This document shows positions 1 through 9,263 of a DNA stretch of 64,000 bases, piece by piece; position 1 is the first letter of the stretch; each line of letters opens with the position of its first letter. The position numbers and the translations under genes are program-made. A model generated the notes under the pieces. The model was not told the DNA's origin. It saw only the letters and a program-made list of their open reading frames with translations, and made no database searches. This DNA comes from Palsa-504 sp963790065 (lineage in GTDB: Bacteria; Actinomycetota; Actinomycetes; Streptosporangiales; Streptosporangiaceae): the NCBI GenBank assembly GCA_963790065.1, contig CAWBNK010000001.1, positions 186,001 through 250,000 on the forward strand. The letters run 5' to 3'.

Positions 1-434
1 GACGGTCGGCGGGTGTGGTCATCCGGACTGTGCTGCGCGGGCACGGGGACCTGCCTGGCCGGCTTGACGCGCCGGTGCCAGGCGGCTAGCTGCTGCGCCG
101 AGGTGAACGCGGGGACGAACTCGGCGCCCAGGTAGGTGACGGTGGGCAGCAGCACGGCCGACCCGTCCGTGACCGGCCGCTCATCGTCGGGCAGCGGGAG
201 CCAGAGCCGTCCTCGGCTAAGCTCGTCGAGCAGGTCGGTGACCTGGTCCGGGTGCTTGATCGCGGCGTCCAGGGCCTGCTCGATCGTCCCTGGGGTCAGG
301 GTCTCGGGGTTCTCGTTGGTCGGCTGGGGCTGGCCTGCGCGGCCTGCGTGCCCCCAGACGACCGCACCAGGCCGCATGAAGGTGCCGCCGTGCGACATAG
401 CGGAGCCCGGATTGGCGGGAGTCGTCGGGTTCAT
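1..434 (-). CDS. SseB family protein (3' part beyond window)
   Basis: The frame begins at an ATG at 434 and runs off the left edge, so only the first 144 residues are seen. After a Pro/Gly-rich N-terminal stretch of about 45 residues come LDELSRGRLWLPLPDD and then TYLGAEFVPAFTSAQQLAAW, the pattern of the SseB N-terminal domain. This family is named after an E. coli protein linked to serine sensitivity, and its biochemical role is not established. An AGGA sequence sits about 10 bases before the ATG. It is divergent from the acVLRF1 gene at 547. The family call is fairly secure; the function is unknown. Confidence 0.7.
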   Translation of the reverse strand, partial: MNPTTPANPGSAMSHGGTFMRPGAVVWGHAGRAGQPQPTNENPETLTPGTIEQALDAAIKHPDQVTDLLDELSRGRLWLPLPDDERPVTDGSAVLLPTVTYLGAEFVPAFTSAQQLAAWHRRVKPARQVPVPAQHSPDDHTRRP

Positions 435-546
435 AGGAGTGTTCCTGTCATCAACTGGCTAGGGGCGGCCCGCTGCGAGCCCGCTGGGCAACCGCCCGGG
501 CAGGCAACCCATAGTACGGATAGTAAGCGTGTAAAGGCGGTGTGTA

Positions 547-1275
547 ATGAAGAATCCTGCCTCAGGCGGTGGCCGCTGGGTGGAGGTTCCGCCCGAACGC
601 TTTCTGACCTGGATCGATACATTCGTCCGCCGCCACGGCGGCGCGCAAGCCGTCACTCACAGTGACGACTTTGCCTCGGTGGCCTTCGCGGCCGCCGATG
701 GGGCCACCGCGCAGTCCTATCCGCCCTTCCCGCCCATGCCGCCCTGGCCGGCCGGCGCCGGGGCCCCGAGCGCGAACGGGGCGGCTGAGGCGATCGTGGC
801 GCACGCCCAGGCCGACCGGGTGGTCGGGGTGCTGCTGGTGCGGCTGGGCGGCTATGCGGCGGGCGTCTTCGCCGGCTCGCCGCCCCGGCTGGTCAGTTCG
901 AAGACCGGCCGCAGGCCGGTGCACGGCCGCAGCGCGGCCGGCGGCTGGTCCCAGCATCGCTTCGCACGGCGCCGGGAGAACCAGGCCGCGGCCGCGCTGG
1001 GGGCCGCTGCCGACGCCGCAGCCGGAATATTCGGCCCGTACGGGCCGGACGGCCTGGACGCGGTGGTGCTCGGCGGGGACAAGCGGTCCATGGCCGGGCT
1101 GCGGGGCGACGTGCGGCTCGCGCCGTACCTGGACCTGGCCGCCGATCGTTTCCTGACCGTTCCCGATCCGCGCCCGGCCGTGCTCAGCGCCATCCCGGCC
1201 GCCTACCTGGCCGTCCGCATCCGGCTGACCGAGCCGAAACCCGATCGCCTGGCCGCTGCGGACCACGTAGACTAG
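547..1275 (+). CDS. acVLRF1 family peptidyl-tRNA hydrolase / release factor
   Basis: A 242-residue protein of the actinobacterial branch of the Vms1-like release factors. Eukaryotic Vms1/ANKZF1 cleave peptidyl-tRNA on stalled 60S subunits, so the bacterial members are thought to release stalled nascent chains. The diagnostic stretch GGWSQHRFARRRENQ is at about residues 132-146, with the presumed catalytic Gln at 136. It is preceded by a beta-rich region (VVGVLLVRLGGYAAGVF) typical of the eRF1-like fold. The ATG at 547 follows an AAGGCGG sequence. The ABC-F gene lies 86 bases downstream on the same strand, which would suit a translation-rescue neighbourhood. The family assignment rests on the motif; the substrate role is inferred. 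Confidence 0.78.
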   Translation: MKNPASGGGRWVEVPPERFLTWIDTFVRRHGGAQAVTHSDDFASVAFAAADGATAQSYPPFPPMPPWPAGAGAPSANGAAEAIVAHAQADRVVGVLLVRLGGYAAGVFAGSPPRLVSSKTGRRPVHGRSAAGGWSQHRFARRRENQAAAALGAAADAAAGIFGPYGPDGLDAVVLGGDKRSMAGLRGDVRLAPYLDLAADRFLTVPDPRPAVLSAIPAAYLAVRIRLTEPKPDRLAAADHVD

Positions 1276-1361
1276 ATGCCGTGCTGCCGACGACGGACTA
1301 AGGAGACGCTCAAGGGGAGAGGTCTGTCCGTTTCCGTCCGTTACGCAGGAGCAGCTTAATC

Positions 1362-2960
1362 ATGATCGTGGCCACCGACATCGAACTGCGGGCTGGCGCG
1401 CGCCTGCTCCTGGAAGGCGCGTCGTTCCAGGTCGCCGCGGGGGACCGGATCGGGCTGGTGGGCCGGAACGGCGCGGGCAAGACCACGCTGGCCAAGGTGC
1501 TGGCTGGGCAGGTGCAGCCCGCCGCGGGCTCGGTCCGCCGGTCGGGAACGGTCGGGTACCTGCCGCAGGATCCGCGCACCGGTGACCTGGACGTGCTGGC
1601 CATCGACCGGGTGCTGTCGGCCCGCGGGCTGGACCAGATCCGGGCCGACCTGCGCGCCGCCGAGGCGCAGATGGCCGATCCCGACTCCGGGGCGGCAGCG
1701 GCCGCCATCCGCAGGTACAGCAGGCTCGAGGAACGGCTCGCCGTGCTGGGCGGCTACGCCGCCGAGTCGCAAGCGGCCTCGATCACCTCCAGCCTGGGCC
1801 TGCCCGACCGGGTCCTGCACCAGCCGCTGCACACCCTGTCCGGCGGCCAGCGGCGGCGGGTCGAGCTGGCCAGGATCCTGTTCTCCGGTTCCGAGACCAT
1901 GCTGCTTGACGAGCCGACCAACCACCTGGACGCCGACTCGGTGGCCTGGCTTCGCGATCACCTCAAGGGCTACCGCGGCGGGCTGGTGGTCATCAGCCAC
2001 GACGTGGCCCTGCTCGCCGACGTGGTGAACAAGGTGTTCTACCTCGACGCCCAGCGGGCCTGCCTGGACGCGTACAACCTAGGCTGGAAGGCCTACCTGC
2101 AGCAGCGGGAGACCGACGAGCGGCGCCGCCGGCGGGAGCGGGTCAACGCCGAGCGCTCGGCCGGTGCCCTGATGGCCCAGGCCGACAAGATGAGGGCCAA
2201 GGCCACCAAGGCCCGAGCCGCGCAGAACATGCAGCGCCGGGCCGAGCGGATGCTCGACGGCGTGGAGGCCGAGCGGACCGCGGACCGGGTGGCCAGGCTC
2301 CGCTTCCCGGTCCCGGCGCCGTGTGGCCGCACCCCGCTGACCGCCGAGGGCCTGTCCAAGTCGTACGGGTCGACCGAGGTCTTCTCCGGCGTCGATGTCG
2401 CCGTGGACCGGGGGAGCCGGGTCGTGGTACTCGGGCTCAACGGCGCGGGAAAGACAACCCTGCTTCGGTTGCTGGCCGGCCTGGAAACTCCGGATACAGG
2501 AAAAGTCACGCCGGGCCACGGTCTCAGCCTGGGATATTACGCTCAGGAGCATGAAACGCTGGAAACTGAGCGGAGCGTACTCGCGCACATGCGCACCGCC
2601 GCACCGGACCTTACCGAATCGCAGCAGCGTAAGGTTCTGGGGTCATTCCTGTTCTCCGGGGATGACGTGGAAAAGCCAGCCGGCGTGCTTTCCGGCGGCG
2701 AGAAGACGAGGCTGGCGCTGGCCCTTCTTGTCGTGTCCGGGGCCAACGTGCTGTTGCTCGACGAACCTACTAACAACCTCGATCCGGCCAGCCGGGAAGA
2801 GGTTCTCGGTGCGCTGCGAGGCTTCCGCGGCGCGATAGTGCTCGTGACTCACGATGAAGGCGCGGTTGAGGCACTATCACCAGAACGCGTTATCGTCCTG
2901 CCGGACGGCATAGAAGACGCGTGGAGCAACGATTTCGCGGATCTTGTTGCACTGGCCTAA
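1362..2960 (+). CDS. ABC-F family ATPase
   Basis: A 532-residue soluble protein with two ABC ATPase domains and no membrane segments, as in EttA/Uup-type ABC-F factors that act at the ribosomal E site. Domain 1 has Walker A GRNGAGKTT at about 34-42, signature LSGGQ at about 159-163 and Walker B LLLDEPTNHLD. The Arg/Lys-rich linker (about 245-310, RRRRERVN, QRRAER) is the P-site tRNA interaction motif region. Domain 2 has GLNGAGKTT at about 358-366, LSGGEKTR and LLLDEPTNNLD. The ATG at 1362 follows AGGAG. The 3' third (from about 2440) is visibly poorer in G/C at third codon positions than the 5' part. It could be a housekeeping factor or an antibiotic-resistance ABC-F; the sequence alone does not decide. 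Confidence 0.88.
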   Translation: MIVATDIELRAGARLLLEGASFQVAAGDRIGLVGRNGAGKTTLAKVLAGQVQPAAGSVRRSGTVGYLPQDPRTGDLDVLAIDRVLSARGLDQIRADLRAAEAQMADPDSGAAAAAIRRYSRLEERLAVLGGYAAESQAASITSSLGLPDRVLHQPLHTLSGGQRRRVELARILFSGSETMLLDEPTNHLDADSVAWLRDHLKGYRGGLVVISHDVALLADVVNKVFYLDAQRACLDAYNLGWKAYLQQRETDERRRRRERVNAERSAGALMAQADKMRAKATKARAAQNMQRRAERMLDGVEAERTADRVARLRFPVPAPCGRTPLTAEGLSKSYGSTEVFSGVDVAVDRGSRVVVLGLNGAGKTTLLRLLAGLETPDTGKVTPGHGLSLGYYAQEHETLETERSVLAHMRTAAPDLTESQQRKVLGSFLFSGDDVEKPAGVLSGGEKTRLALALLVVSGANVLLLDEPTNNLDPASREEVLGALRGFRGAIVLVTHDEGAVEALSPERVIVLPDGIEDAWSNDFADLVALA

Positions 2961-3128
2961 AGTGCGTACTACCCCGCCCTCTCCGGGCAAAGGCTACGAT
3001 TCCGCTATGGCTGGATAAAAATAGATGATCATTTGACGTCATCTGGGTAGTCAATCCCGCGGCCATGCCTGATCATTGCCAAGGAGGATGTGTTACGCAC
3101 TGGTGACTTCAGCTAACAGGAGGTGCAT

Positions 3129-3353
3129 GTGGCCGAGACACTCAAGAAAGGGACACGGGTAACCGGCGTCGATCGCAGTAAGCTCGCGACGCAGTTGCGC
3201 CGGAGGTATGACTCCGGCGAGAGCATCCGCTCGCTGGCGGCCTCGACAGGAAGGTCGTACGGTTTCGTCCACCGGATTCTTACCGAGACCGGGGTGACGC
3301 TGCGCGGCCGCGGCGGTGCCACCCGCGGCGGCAAGAGCAAGGTTAAGAACTAA
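3129..3353 (+). CDS. small helix-turn-helix protein
   Basis: A 74-residue basic protein, starting VAETLKKGTRVTG. The middle (about residues 16-55, RRRYDSGESIRSLAASTGRS then VHRILTETG) forms a helix-turn-helix of the resolvase/Hin type. The tail RGRGGATRGGKSKVKN is rich in Gly, Arg and Lys and suits DNA-backbone contact. Very similar small proteins are common in actinobacteria, usually annotated only as HTH proteins. I chose the GTG at 3129 because AGGAGG at 3118-3123 sits at the right distance; a GTG at 3123 overlaps that ribosome binding site. It is probably a single-gene unit. Its target and role are unknown. Confidence 0.72.
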   Translation: MAETLKKGTRVTGVDRSKLATQLRRRYDSGESIRSLAASTGRSYGFVHRILTETGVTLRGRGGATRGGKSKVKN

Positions 3354-3497
3354 GAGCCGCCTGTCCCACGCCCAGGAGGCACCGGCCCAGCCCTCGCGCC
3401 GGGACCCCGCCCGGAACCCCCTGGAGTTCGCTGCTAGCTGATAGAGTTCCCGGCCTACCAGGGAACGAATTCCGCCACCCTGGAGGTTTTCCTGATC

Positions 3498-5403
3498 ATG
3501 CACGGGCGGGCGAACATGAGCATGATGCGGTCCTTCAGGCAGGACCCTACGGTGACCCACCAGAAACTTAAGCCTGGGACCGTGCGCAGGATCATCGGCT
3601 ACGCCAAGCCCTACAAGTGGTACCTGGCCCTCTTCCTGACCGCCACCATCCTCGACGCCCTCATCACCGTGGTGAACCCTCTGCTGCTGCGGGCGATCAT
3701 CGACAAGGGCATCCTGGGTCATAGCGATGAAATCGTGATCGGCATCGCGGTGGCGGTTGCGGCGGTCGCGATATTCGACGCCTTTCTCGGGTTCACCATC
3801 CGCTGGTACTCCGCGAGGATCGGCGAGGGACTGATCTACGACCTACGCACCCAGGTCTTCAGCCACGTCCAGCAGCAGCCGGTCGCGTTCTTCACCCGGG
3901 CGCAGACCGGATCCCTGGTATCCCGGCTCAACAGCGACGTGATCGGCGCCCAGCAGGCGATCACGTCCACGATGTCCTCAGTGGTGTCCAACATCCTGAC
4001 CGTGGGCGCGATCCTGGTCACCATGTTCTACCTGTCCTGGCAGATCAGCCTCATCGCGCTGGTCCTGATCCCGCTGTTCCTGCTGCCCGCCCGGAGGGTC
4101 GGCCGCCGACTGCAGCGGCTGACCCGCGAGTCGATGCAACTCGACGCCGCGATGGGCTCGACCATGACTGAACGCTTCAACGTGGCGGGCGCGATGCTCG
4201 TCAAGCTGTTCGGCCGTCCCCGCGAGGAATCCGAGGTTTTCGCGGAACGAGCCGGGCGGGTCCGCGACATCGGCGTCACCCAATCGATGTACGGCTCGGT
4301 GTTCTTCATCTCGTTGAGCCTGCTCGCCGCCCTCGCGACCGCGGTCGTCTACGGTCTTGGCGGGAGCCTGGTCATCCGCGGCGTGTTGCAGATCGGCACC
4401 CTGGTGGCGCTCTCTCAGCTGCTGATCAGGGTCTACGGCCCGATCGCCCAGCTGTCCAACGTCCAGATCAGCGTGATGACCGCGCTCGTCAGCTTCGACC
4501 GGGTCTTCGAGGTGCTCGACCTCAAGCCGCTGATCACCGATGGGCCGGACGCGGTGGTCCTGCCGCGCGAGGTGGCCGACGGCACGGGAGCCGTGGGCGC
4601 GCCGGAGATCGAGTTCGACGACGTGTCGTTCAGGTACCCGTCGGCATCGGAGGTGTCGCTCGCGTCGCTGGAGTCGATCGCGCTGCCCGCACCCGAACGG
4701 CCCGCCTCTGCGGCCGGGGTGCTGCACGAGGTCAGCTTCCGCGCGCCGTCAGGAAAGCTGACCGCGCTGGTCGGCCCGTCCGGAGCGGGCAAGACCACCA
4801 TCACCGCGCTGGCCGCGCGGCTTTATGACCCGAACGAGGGGACCGTGCGGATCGGCGGTCGTGACATCACGGATGTCACGCTCGAGTCGCTGCACGACGT
4901 GGTGGGCGTGGTCACCCAGGACGCGCACCTGTTCCACGACACGATCCGGGCCAACCTCACTGTATGCCCGGCCCTCCGCTACCGAGCTCGAGCTGATCGA
5001 GGCGTGCGAGGCGGCGCAGATCTGGGAGCTGATCGCCAGCCTGCCCGACGGGCTGGACACGGTGGTGGGCGACCGCGGGTACCGTCTGTCCGGCGGCGAG
5101 AAGCAGCGCGTCGCGCTGGCCCGGCTGCTGCTGAAGGCGCCGTCTGTGGTCGTGCTCGACGAGGCCACCGCCCACCTGGACTCCGAGTCGGAACTTGCCG
5201 TGCAGCGGGCGCTGAAGCGGGCCCTGTCCGGCCGGACGTCGCTGGTCATCGCCCACCGGCTGTCCACCGTCAGGGAAGCCGACCAGATCCTGGTCGTCGA
5301 CGACGGCCGGGTCATCGAGCGCGGCACCCACACCGAGCTGCTGGCCTCGGGCGGGCTGTACGCGGACCTGTACCACACCCAGTTCGCCGGCCAGGCGGTC
5401 TAG
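3498..5403 (+). pseudogene. ABC exporter (permease-ATPase), interrupted by a one-base frameshift
   Basis: A type IV half-transporter of nominally 634 residues. The N-terminal two-thirds hold six membrane segments (starting YKWYLALFLTATILDALITV). The ATPase domain follows, with Walker A GPSGAGKTT encoded near 4770-4800. At about 4956-4961, after the codons for IRANL, the frame must skip one base. The rest (LYARP, ELIEACEAAQIWELIASLPD, signature LSGGEKQR, Walker B VVVLDEATAHLD, IAHRLSTV) continues in the next frame to a stop at 5403. In the original frame the sequence stays open as junk to 6074. GGAGG lies 11 bases before the ATG at 3498; an ATG at 3516 is an alternative start. Either the ATPase is split or the assembly carries one extra base. 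It faces two further ABC exporter genes. Confidence 0.8.
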
Positions 5404-5417
5404 GCCTGGTCACCCGG

Positions 5418-7253
5418 CTAGGCCTGGTAACCGGCCGCCTGCAACTCGAACAGCTCCGCGTACAGGCCGCCCTGCGCGATCAGCGCCTGGTGGTCGCCGG
5501 CCCCGGCGACCCGGCCGCCGTCCATCACGATGATCTGGTCGGCCATGTGGACGGTACCGAACCGGTGCGAGACCAGCACCGTGATCGTCCCCCCGGCGCG
5601 GCCGCGGGCCGCCTCACGGTAGCTGGCGAACAGGGCGGCCTCGCTGGGGGCATCCAGGCTCGCGGTGGGCTCGTCGAGCACGATCAGCAGCGGCCGGTCC
5701 CGCATCAGCCCGCGGGCCAGGGCCAGGCGCTGCCACTGGCCGCCGGACAGCGCCCGCCCGCCGACGTAGGGGCCGAGCAGCGTATCCAGGCTCAGCGCGT
5801 CGCCGGCCTGGCCGTTCGCGCCGGCCTCGATGAGGTCTCCCGCGCCGGCCCGGCCGATGGCGCTGAGCACGGCCTCGCGGTCGTCGACGCGGGGCAGGTC
5901 GCCGGCGCCCACGCCGTCACCGAGGGACATGGCGAAGCGCACGTAGTCCTGGAACGCGCCGGTGGTGATCTCGCGCCAGCGATCGGGGCTGATATCGGCC
6001 AGATCCTGCCCGTCGACGGTGATCCGGCCCGTGGTGGGCCGGTACATGCCGGTCAGCAGCTTGATCAAGGTTGACTTGCCGGCCCCGTTCTCACCCACCA
6101 CCGCGACGGTGCTGCCGGCTCGCAGCTTCAGGCAGATATCGGTGAGCACGGGAGTCTCCTGGCCCGGGTAGGTGAAGCCGACATGATCGAACTCGATGCC
6201 TTCGGCCAGCTCGTCGGGTACTGTCTGGCCCGTCCCGGGCCGCAGGCCCGCTACGTAATCCTCCAGCCACAGCAGCCGGTCCGCGGTGGTGGCCGCGGTG
6301 GCGAACGAGCCGGCGCTGGTGCTGGCCCCGGTCACCTGCCGCTGGGCCCGGCGCAGCAGGCTGACCACCTCGACCACGGCCCCGGGCGAAGCCTGGCCGT
6401 GCGCGGCCCGGATCACCAGCGACACGATGGCGGCGCCGAAGCCAACTGCGTACAGGATCCATCCGGACGCCTCCCACAAGGCGGCTACGTGCGCCGCCCG
6501 CAGGGCCTTGGAGTTCACCTCGTCGCCCAGCCTGACGTGCCGGGCCAGCACCCCGTCGGTGGCCCCGAAGGTGCGCAGTTCCCGGGCCGGGGCGGCCGTC
6601 GAGGCCAGCGAGAACAGGTCGTCGAGCAGCCGCCTGCGGTCGGCCAGGTCGTCGTCGGAGCGCTTCTCTACCCGGGCCGCCTTCCGGTCGGCCACGGCCG
6701 GCGCGACGGCCAGCAGCGGCACCACGACCAGCGGCGGCCAGACCAGGGCGAGCAGCACGGCCGCCCCGACAAACGTGATGCCTGAGCGCAGCATGCCCAG
6801 GGTCTGGGCCGGCGCGCCGGCCAGGTTCCGGCGGCGTTCCCGCAGCGTGTCGATCTCGGTCAGGTAGTCGGGCCGCTCGAAGTGCTCCAGGAACGGCGCG
6901 TCGCAGGTCAGCTGGCCGATCCGCAATCCGAGGCTCAGGTTGCCCAGGTCGGTCATCCGGGAGTTGAGGGCCGCGCCGACGAGCTGGAGCACCCAGCCGC
7001 CGGGGAAGGCGATGGCCGTCACCACCAGGCCCGTCACGAGCAGGCCGGGACGGTGCTCGAACGCCCCGTCCACGATGGCGCGGAAGCCGAGCGGGTAGGC
7101 CAGCATGAACAGCGACGATCCGAGCGCGGCCAGCACGCACTCGGTGGCCAGCAGCGGGGCGGCGCGCCAGGCCGTGCCGAACAGCACGCCCAGCCGCCGG
7201 AGCTGGAAGATCAGCCCGCCTGCGACGGACCGGCGCGGACGACGGTCAGTCAT
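5418..7253 (-). CDS. ABC exporter half-transporter (permease-ATPase)
   Basis: A 611-residue membrane protein with an N-terminal six-helix transmembrane domain (for example LLATECVLAALGSSLFMLAY) and a C-terminal ATPase. Walker A is GENGAGKST, the signature is LSGGQWQR, Walker B is IVLDEPTASLD and the switch histidine is in VSHR. I use the ATG at 7253, which has GAGGAGG upstream and overlaps the end of the preceding gene by 8 bases (ATGACTGA). This implies translational coupling and probably a heterodimer with the product of 7246-9219. The LSGGQWQR variant is frequent in actinobacterial peptide or lipid exporters, but no precursor peptide gene is seen nearby. The substrate is unknown. Confidence 0.85.
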   Translation of the reverse strand: MTDRRPRRSVAGGLIFQLRRLGVLFGTAWRAAPLLATECVLAALGSSLFMLAYPLGFRAIVDGAFEHRPGLLVTGLVVTAIAFPGGWVLQLVGAALNSRMTDLGNLSLGLRIGQLTCDAPFLEHFERPDYLTEIDTLRERRRNLAGAPAQTLGMLRSGITFVGAAVLLALVWPPLVVVPLLAVAPAVADRKAARVEKRSDDDLADRRRLLDDLFSLASTAAPARELRTFGATDGVLARHVRLGDEVNSKALRAAHVAALWEASGWILYAVGFGAAIVSLVIRAAHGQASPGAVVEVVSLLRRAQRQVTGASTSAGSFATAATTADRLLWLEDYVAGLRPGTGQTVPDELAEGIEFDHVGFTYPGQETPVLTDICLKLRAGSTVAVVGENGAGKSTLIKLLTGMYRPTTGRITVDGQDLADISPDRWREITTGAFQDYVRFAMSLGDGVGAGDLPRVDDREAVLSAIGRAGAGDLIEAGANGQAGDALSLDTLLGPYVGGRALSGGQWQRLALARGLMRDRPLLIVLDEPTASLDAPSEAALFASYREAARGRAGGTITVLVSHRFGTVHMADQIIVMDGGRVAGAGDHQALIAQGGLYAELFELQAAGYQA

Positions 7254-9219
7254 CAGCGGCCTCCTCACGCCTGCGGTCGGCCCCTCCACGCCTGCCCGCC
7301 CGGGACGTCTGCGTGCCCGCCAGGGACGCCTGCGCCGGGGCGGCCTCGGCGAAACGGGCGGCCTGCATGGCGAACATCTCCGCGTAGCTGCCGCCCGCCG
7401 CGACCAGCTCGTCGTGGCTGCCCAGCTCGGTGATCCGGCCCTGGTCGAGCACGGCGATCCGCTCGGCCCGGCGGACCGTGGCGAACCGGTGCGAGATGAG
7501 CATCGTGGTCAGGCCCGAGGTCAGCTCGAGGAACCGATTGTAGAAGGCCGCCTCGGCCCGGATGTCCAGCTGGGCCGTGGGCTCGTCGAGTACGAGTACC
7601 CGGGCGCCCCTGGCCACCGAGTAGAGCGCGCGGGCCAGGGCGATGCGCTGCCACTGCCCGCCCGACAGGTCGGTGCCGTCGCGACAGCCCGGGGCGCAGA
7701 TCGTGTCCCAGCCGTGCGACAGGGCCAGGATGAACTCGAGTGCGCCCGCCTGGGCCGCGGCCCGTTCCAGCGCGTCCTGGTCGAGGTCGGCCAGCCCGTC
7801 GGCGGTCAGGTCACGGAAGGCGATGTTCTCCCGCGCGCTCAGCGGATAGCGGCCGAAGTCCTGGTTGACCACGGCCACCTGGCGCTGCCACCCGCGGGCG
7901 TCGAGATCCCGCAGATCGATGCCGTCCACGGTGATCCGCCCCGCGGTCGGTTCGCGCAGCCGGGCCAGCAGGGTGACCAGCGTGGTCTTGCCGGCGCCGT
8001 TCGCTCCCACCAGGGCCAGTGACTGTCCGGCGGTCAGCTCGAGATCCAGGTCCCGGTAGACGGGCGCACCGCCGCTCGGGTAGCGGTAGCCGACCGACTC
8101 GAAGCGGATGCCGCTGGCTGGGCGGCCCGCGGCGCTGGTCCCGCCGCTCCCGGCCAGGCTGGTGCGCAGCCTGCCGACCAGGTCATCCAGGTCGGGCACG
8201 GCAGCCAGCATCTGCTCGAGCGAGACGTCGGCGGCGCTGACGCCGCCCACCTGCATGGTGGAGGGAAGCATGGGCAGCATGGTCGCCACCGTCGCCAGCT
8301 GGATGTCGTGATTCCAGGCGGCCAGTGCGAGGATGCTGGCCCCGGTGACGTACATGGCGGCGACGATCAGCCCGAACAGCAGGGCCCGGTTGCTGAAGTG
8401 CCGCATCTGCCGCCATGAGGGCGCCATACCCGCCAGCCACTTGTCGCGGTGCCGGCCCAGCACCCAGGAGCCGAGCCCGAAGATCCGCATCTCCTTGGCG
8501 AACATGGGGCGGTAGGAGCAGCCCAGGTAGTACCAGCTGTGCCGGAGCTCCGGCGTGGCGCGCCTGGCCAGCATGGCCCGCTCGGCCAGCAGCCGCCGCA
8601 GCGGTGGCCGCAGCAGCGACCAGCCGACGAAGAACAGCAGCCCGATGTACCAGCGGAACGTGGCCAGCACTACGCAGGCGAAGAACCCGCTGAGCCGGTC
8701 CCCGAGAGCGCTGGCCAGGGCCATGGGTGCGTCGGCGGGACCGGACGTGGACAGCTCGCCGCTGGCCGAGGAGAGCTGGTCGAGGACCGCCGAATCCTCC
8801 AGGTGCTCCACGCCGACCGGCGCGCACACCGTCTGGGCCAGGCGCCGTTGCATACCAGTCGACATCACCGCCGAGGTGTGCGCCGAGATCAGGTCCTCGG
8901 TCGGGCTGCGCAGCAGCGACAGCGCGTACGCGACCGTGCCGATGGCCAGGGTGATCAGCAGGGAATGCCCGGCCGCCGAGCCGAGCCCGTGCGTCACCGC
9001 GGCCGGTATGTGGCCCACCGCCCGGCCCAGGGCCACCAGGGCCAGGATCGGCAAGACCCCGTCGGCCACGATGAACAGGCCCATCGTGACCAGCAGCGCC
9101 GGGCTGGTCTCCCACGTCAGCCGCAACACCCGCAGCCGCGGCGAGGCCGCCACCCGCTCCGTGTTCCGCAGGGCCACGCTTCGCAGCGCCGAGCCCCGTC
9201 GTGCCAGCCCCCGAACCAT
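7246..9219 (-). CDS. ABC exporter half-transporter (permease-ATPase)
   Basis: A 657-residue partner of the downstream exporter gene. The N-terminal half carries hydrophobic segments (LLVTMGLFIVADGVLPILAL, LLITLAIGTVAYALSLL and others). The ATPase follows, with Walker A GANGAGKTT, signature LSGGQWQR, Walker B VLVLDEPTAQLD and the H-loop ISHR. I prefer the ATG at 9219 with TGGAG upstream over a TTG at 9231. The C-terminal tail is Arg- and Ala-rich and ends across the start codon of the next gene. The promoter lies in a 44-base gap shared with the divergent TetR gene, which contains a palindrome. The pair may therefore be repressed by TetR and induced by the exported compound. Confidence 0.84.
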   Translation of the reverse strand: MVRGLARRGSALRSVALRNTERVAASPRLRVLRLTWETSPALLVTMGLFIVADGVLPILALVALGRAVGHIPAAVTHGLGSAAGHSLLITLAIGTVAYALSLLRSPTEDLISAHTSAVMSTGMQRRLAQTVCAPVGVEHLEDSAVLDQLSSASGELSTSGPADAPMALASALGDRLSGFFACVVLATFRWYIGLLFFVGWSLLRPPLRRLLAERAMLARRATPELRHSWYYLGCSYRPMFAKEMRIFGLGSWVLGRHRDKWLAGMAPSWRQMRHFSNRALLFGLIVAAMYVTGASILALAAWNHDIQLATVATMLPMLPSTMQVGGVSAADVSLEQMLAAVPDLDDLVGRLRTSLAGSGGTSAAGRPASGIRFESVGYRYPSGGAPVYRDLDLELTAGQSLALVGANGAGKTTLVTLLARLREPTAGRITVDGIDLRDLDARGWQRQVAVVNQDFGRYPLSARENIAFRDLTADGLADLDQDALERAAAQAGALEFILALSHGWDTICAPGCRDGTDLSGGQWQRIALARALYSVARGARVLVLDEPTAQLDIRAEAAFYNRFLELTSGLTTMLISHRFATVRRAERIAVLDQGRITELGSHDELVAAGGSYAEMFAMQAARFAEAAPAQASLAGTQTSRAGRRGGADRRREEAADD

Positions 9220-9232
9220 GATCCGCTCCAAA

Positions 9233-9248
9233 ACTGATTTGAATCGGT
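9233..9248. promoter_or_regulatory. candidate TetR operator palindrome
   Basis: The inverted repeat ACTGATT-TG-AATCGGT matches at 6 of 7 positions per arm. It lies in the short gap between the divergent ABC exporter and TetR genes, where a TetR repressor usually binds to control both. Direct sequence observation; the binding is inferred. Confidence 0.5.
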
Positions 9249-9263
9249 ATTGGTACTAAGATC

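Noticed and set aside
2961..3101. Inverted repeat AGTGCGTA/TACGCACT about 125 bases apart between the ABC-F and HTH genes, and a short frame at 3090 beginning with a TTA codon
   Set aside because: The repeat is only 8 bases and far apart; the short frame has its ribosome binding site too close to the start.
5400..5432. Near-direct repeat CTAGGCCTGGT at the convergent ends of two ABC genes
   Set aside because: Eleven bases repeated once; explained by similar C-terminal codons and stop codons of related genes.
4962..6074. Continuation of the first ABC exporter frame beyond the frameshift
   Set aside because: Sequence after 4960 in this frame is unrelated to any domain and lies antisense to another ABC gene; the true continuation is in the next frame.
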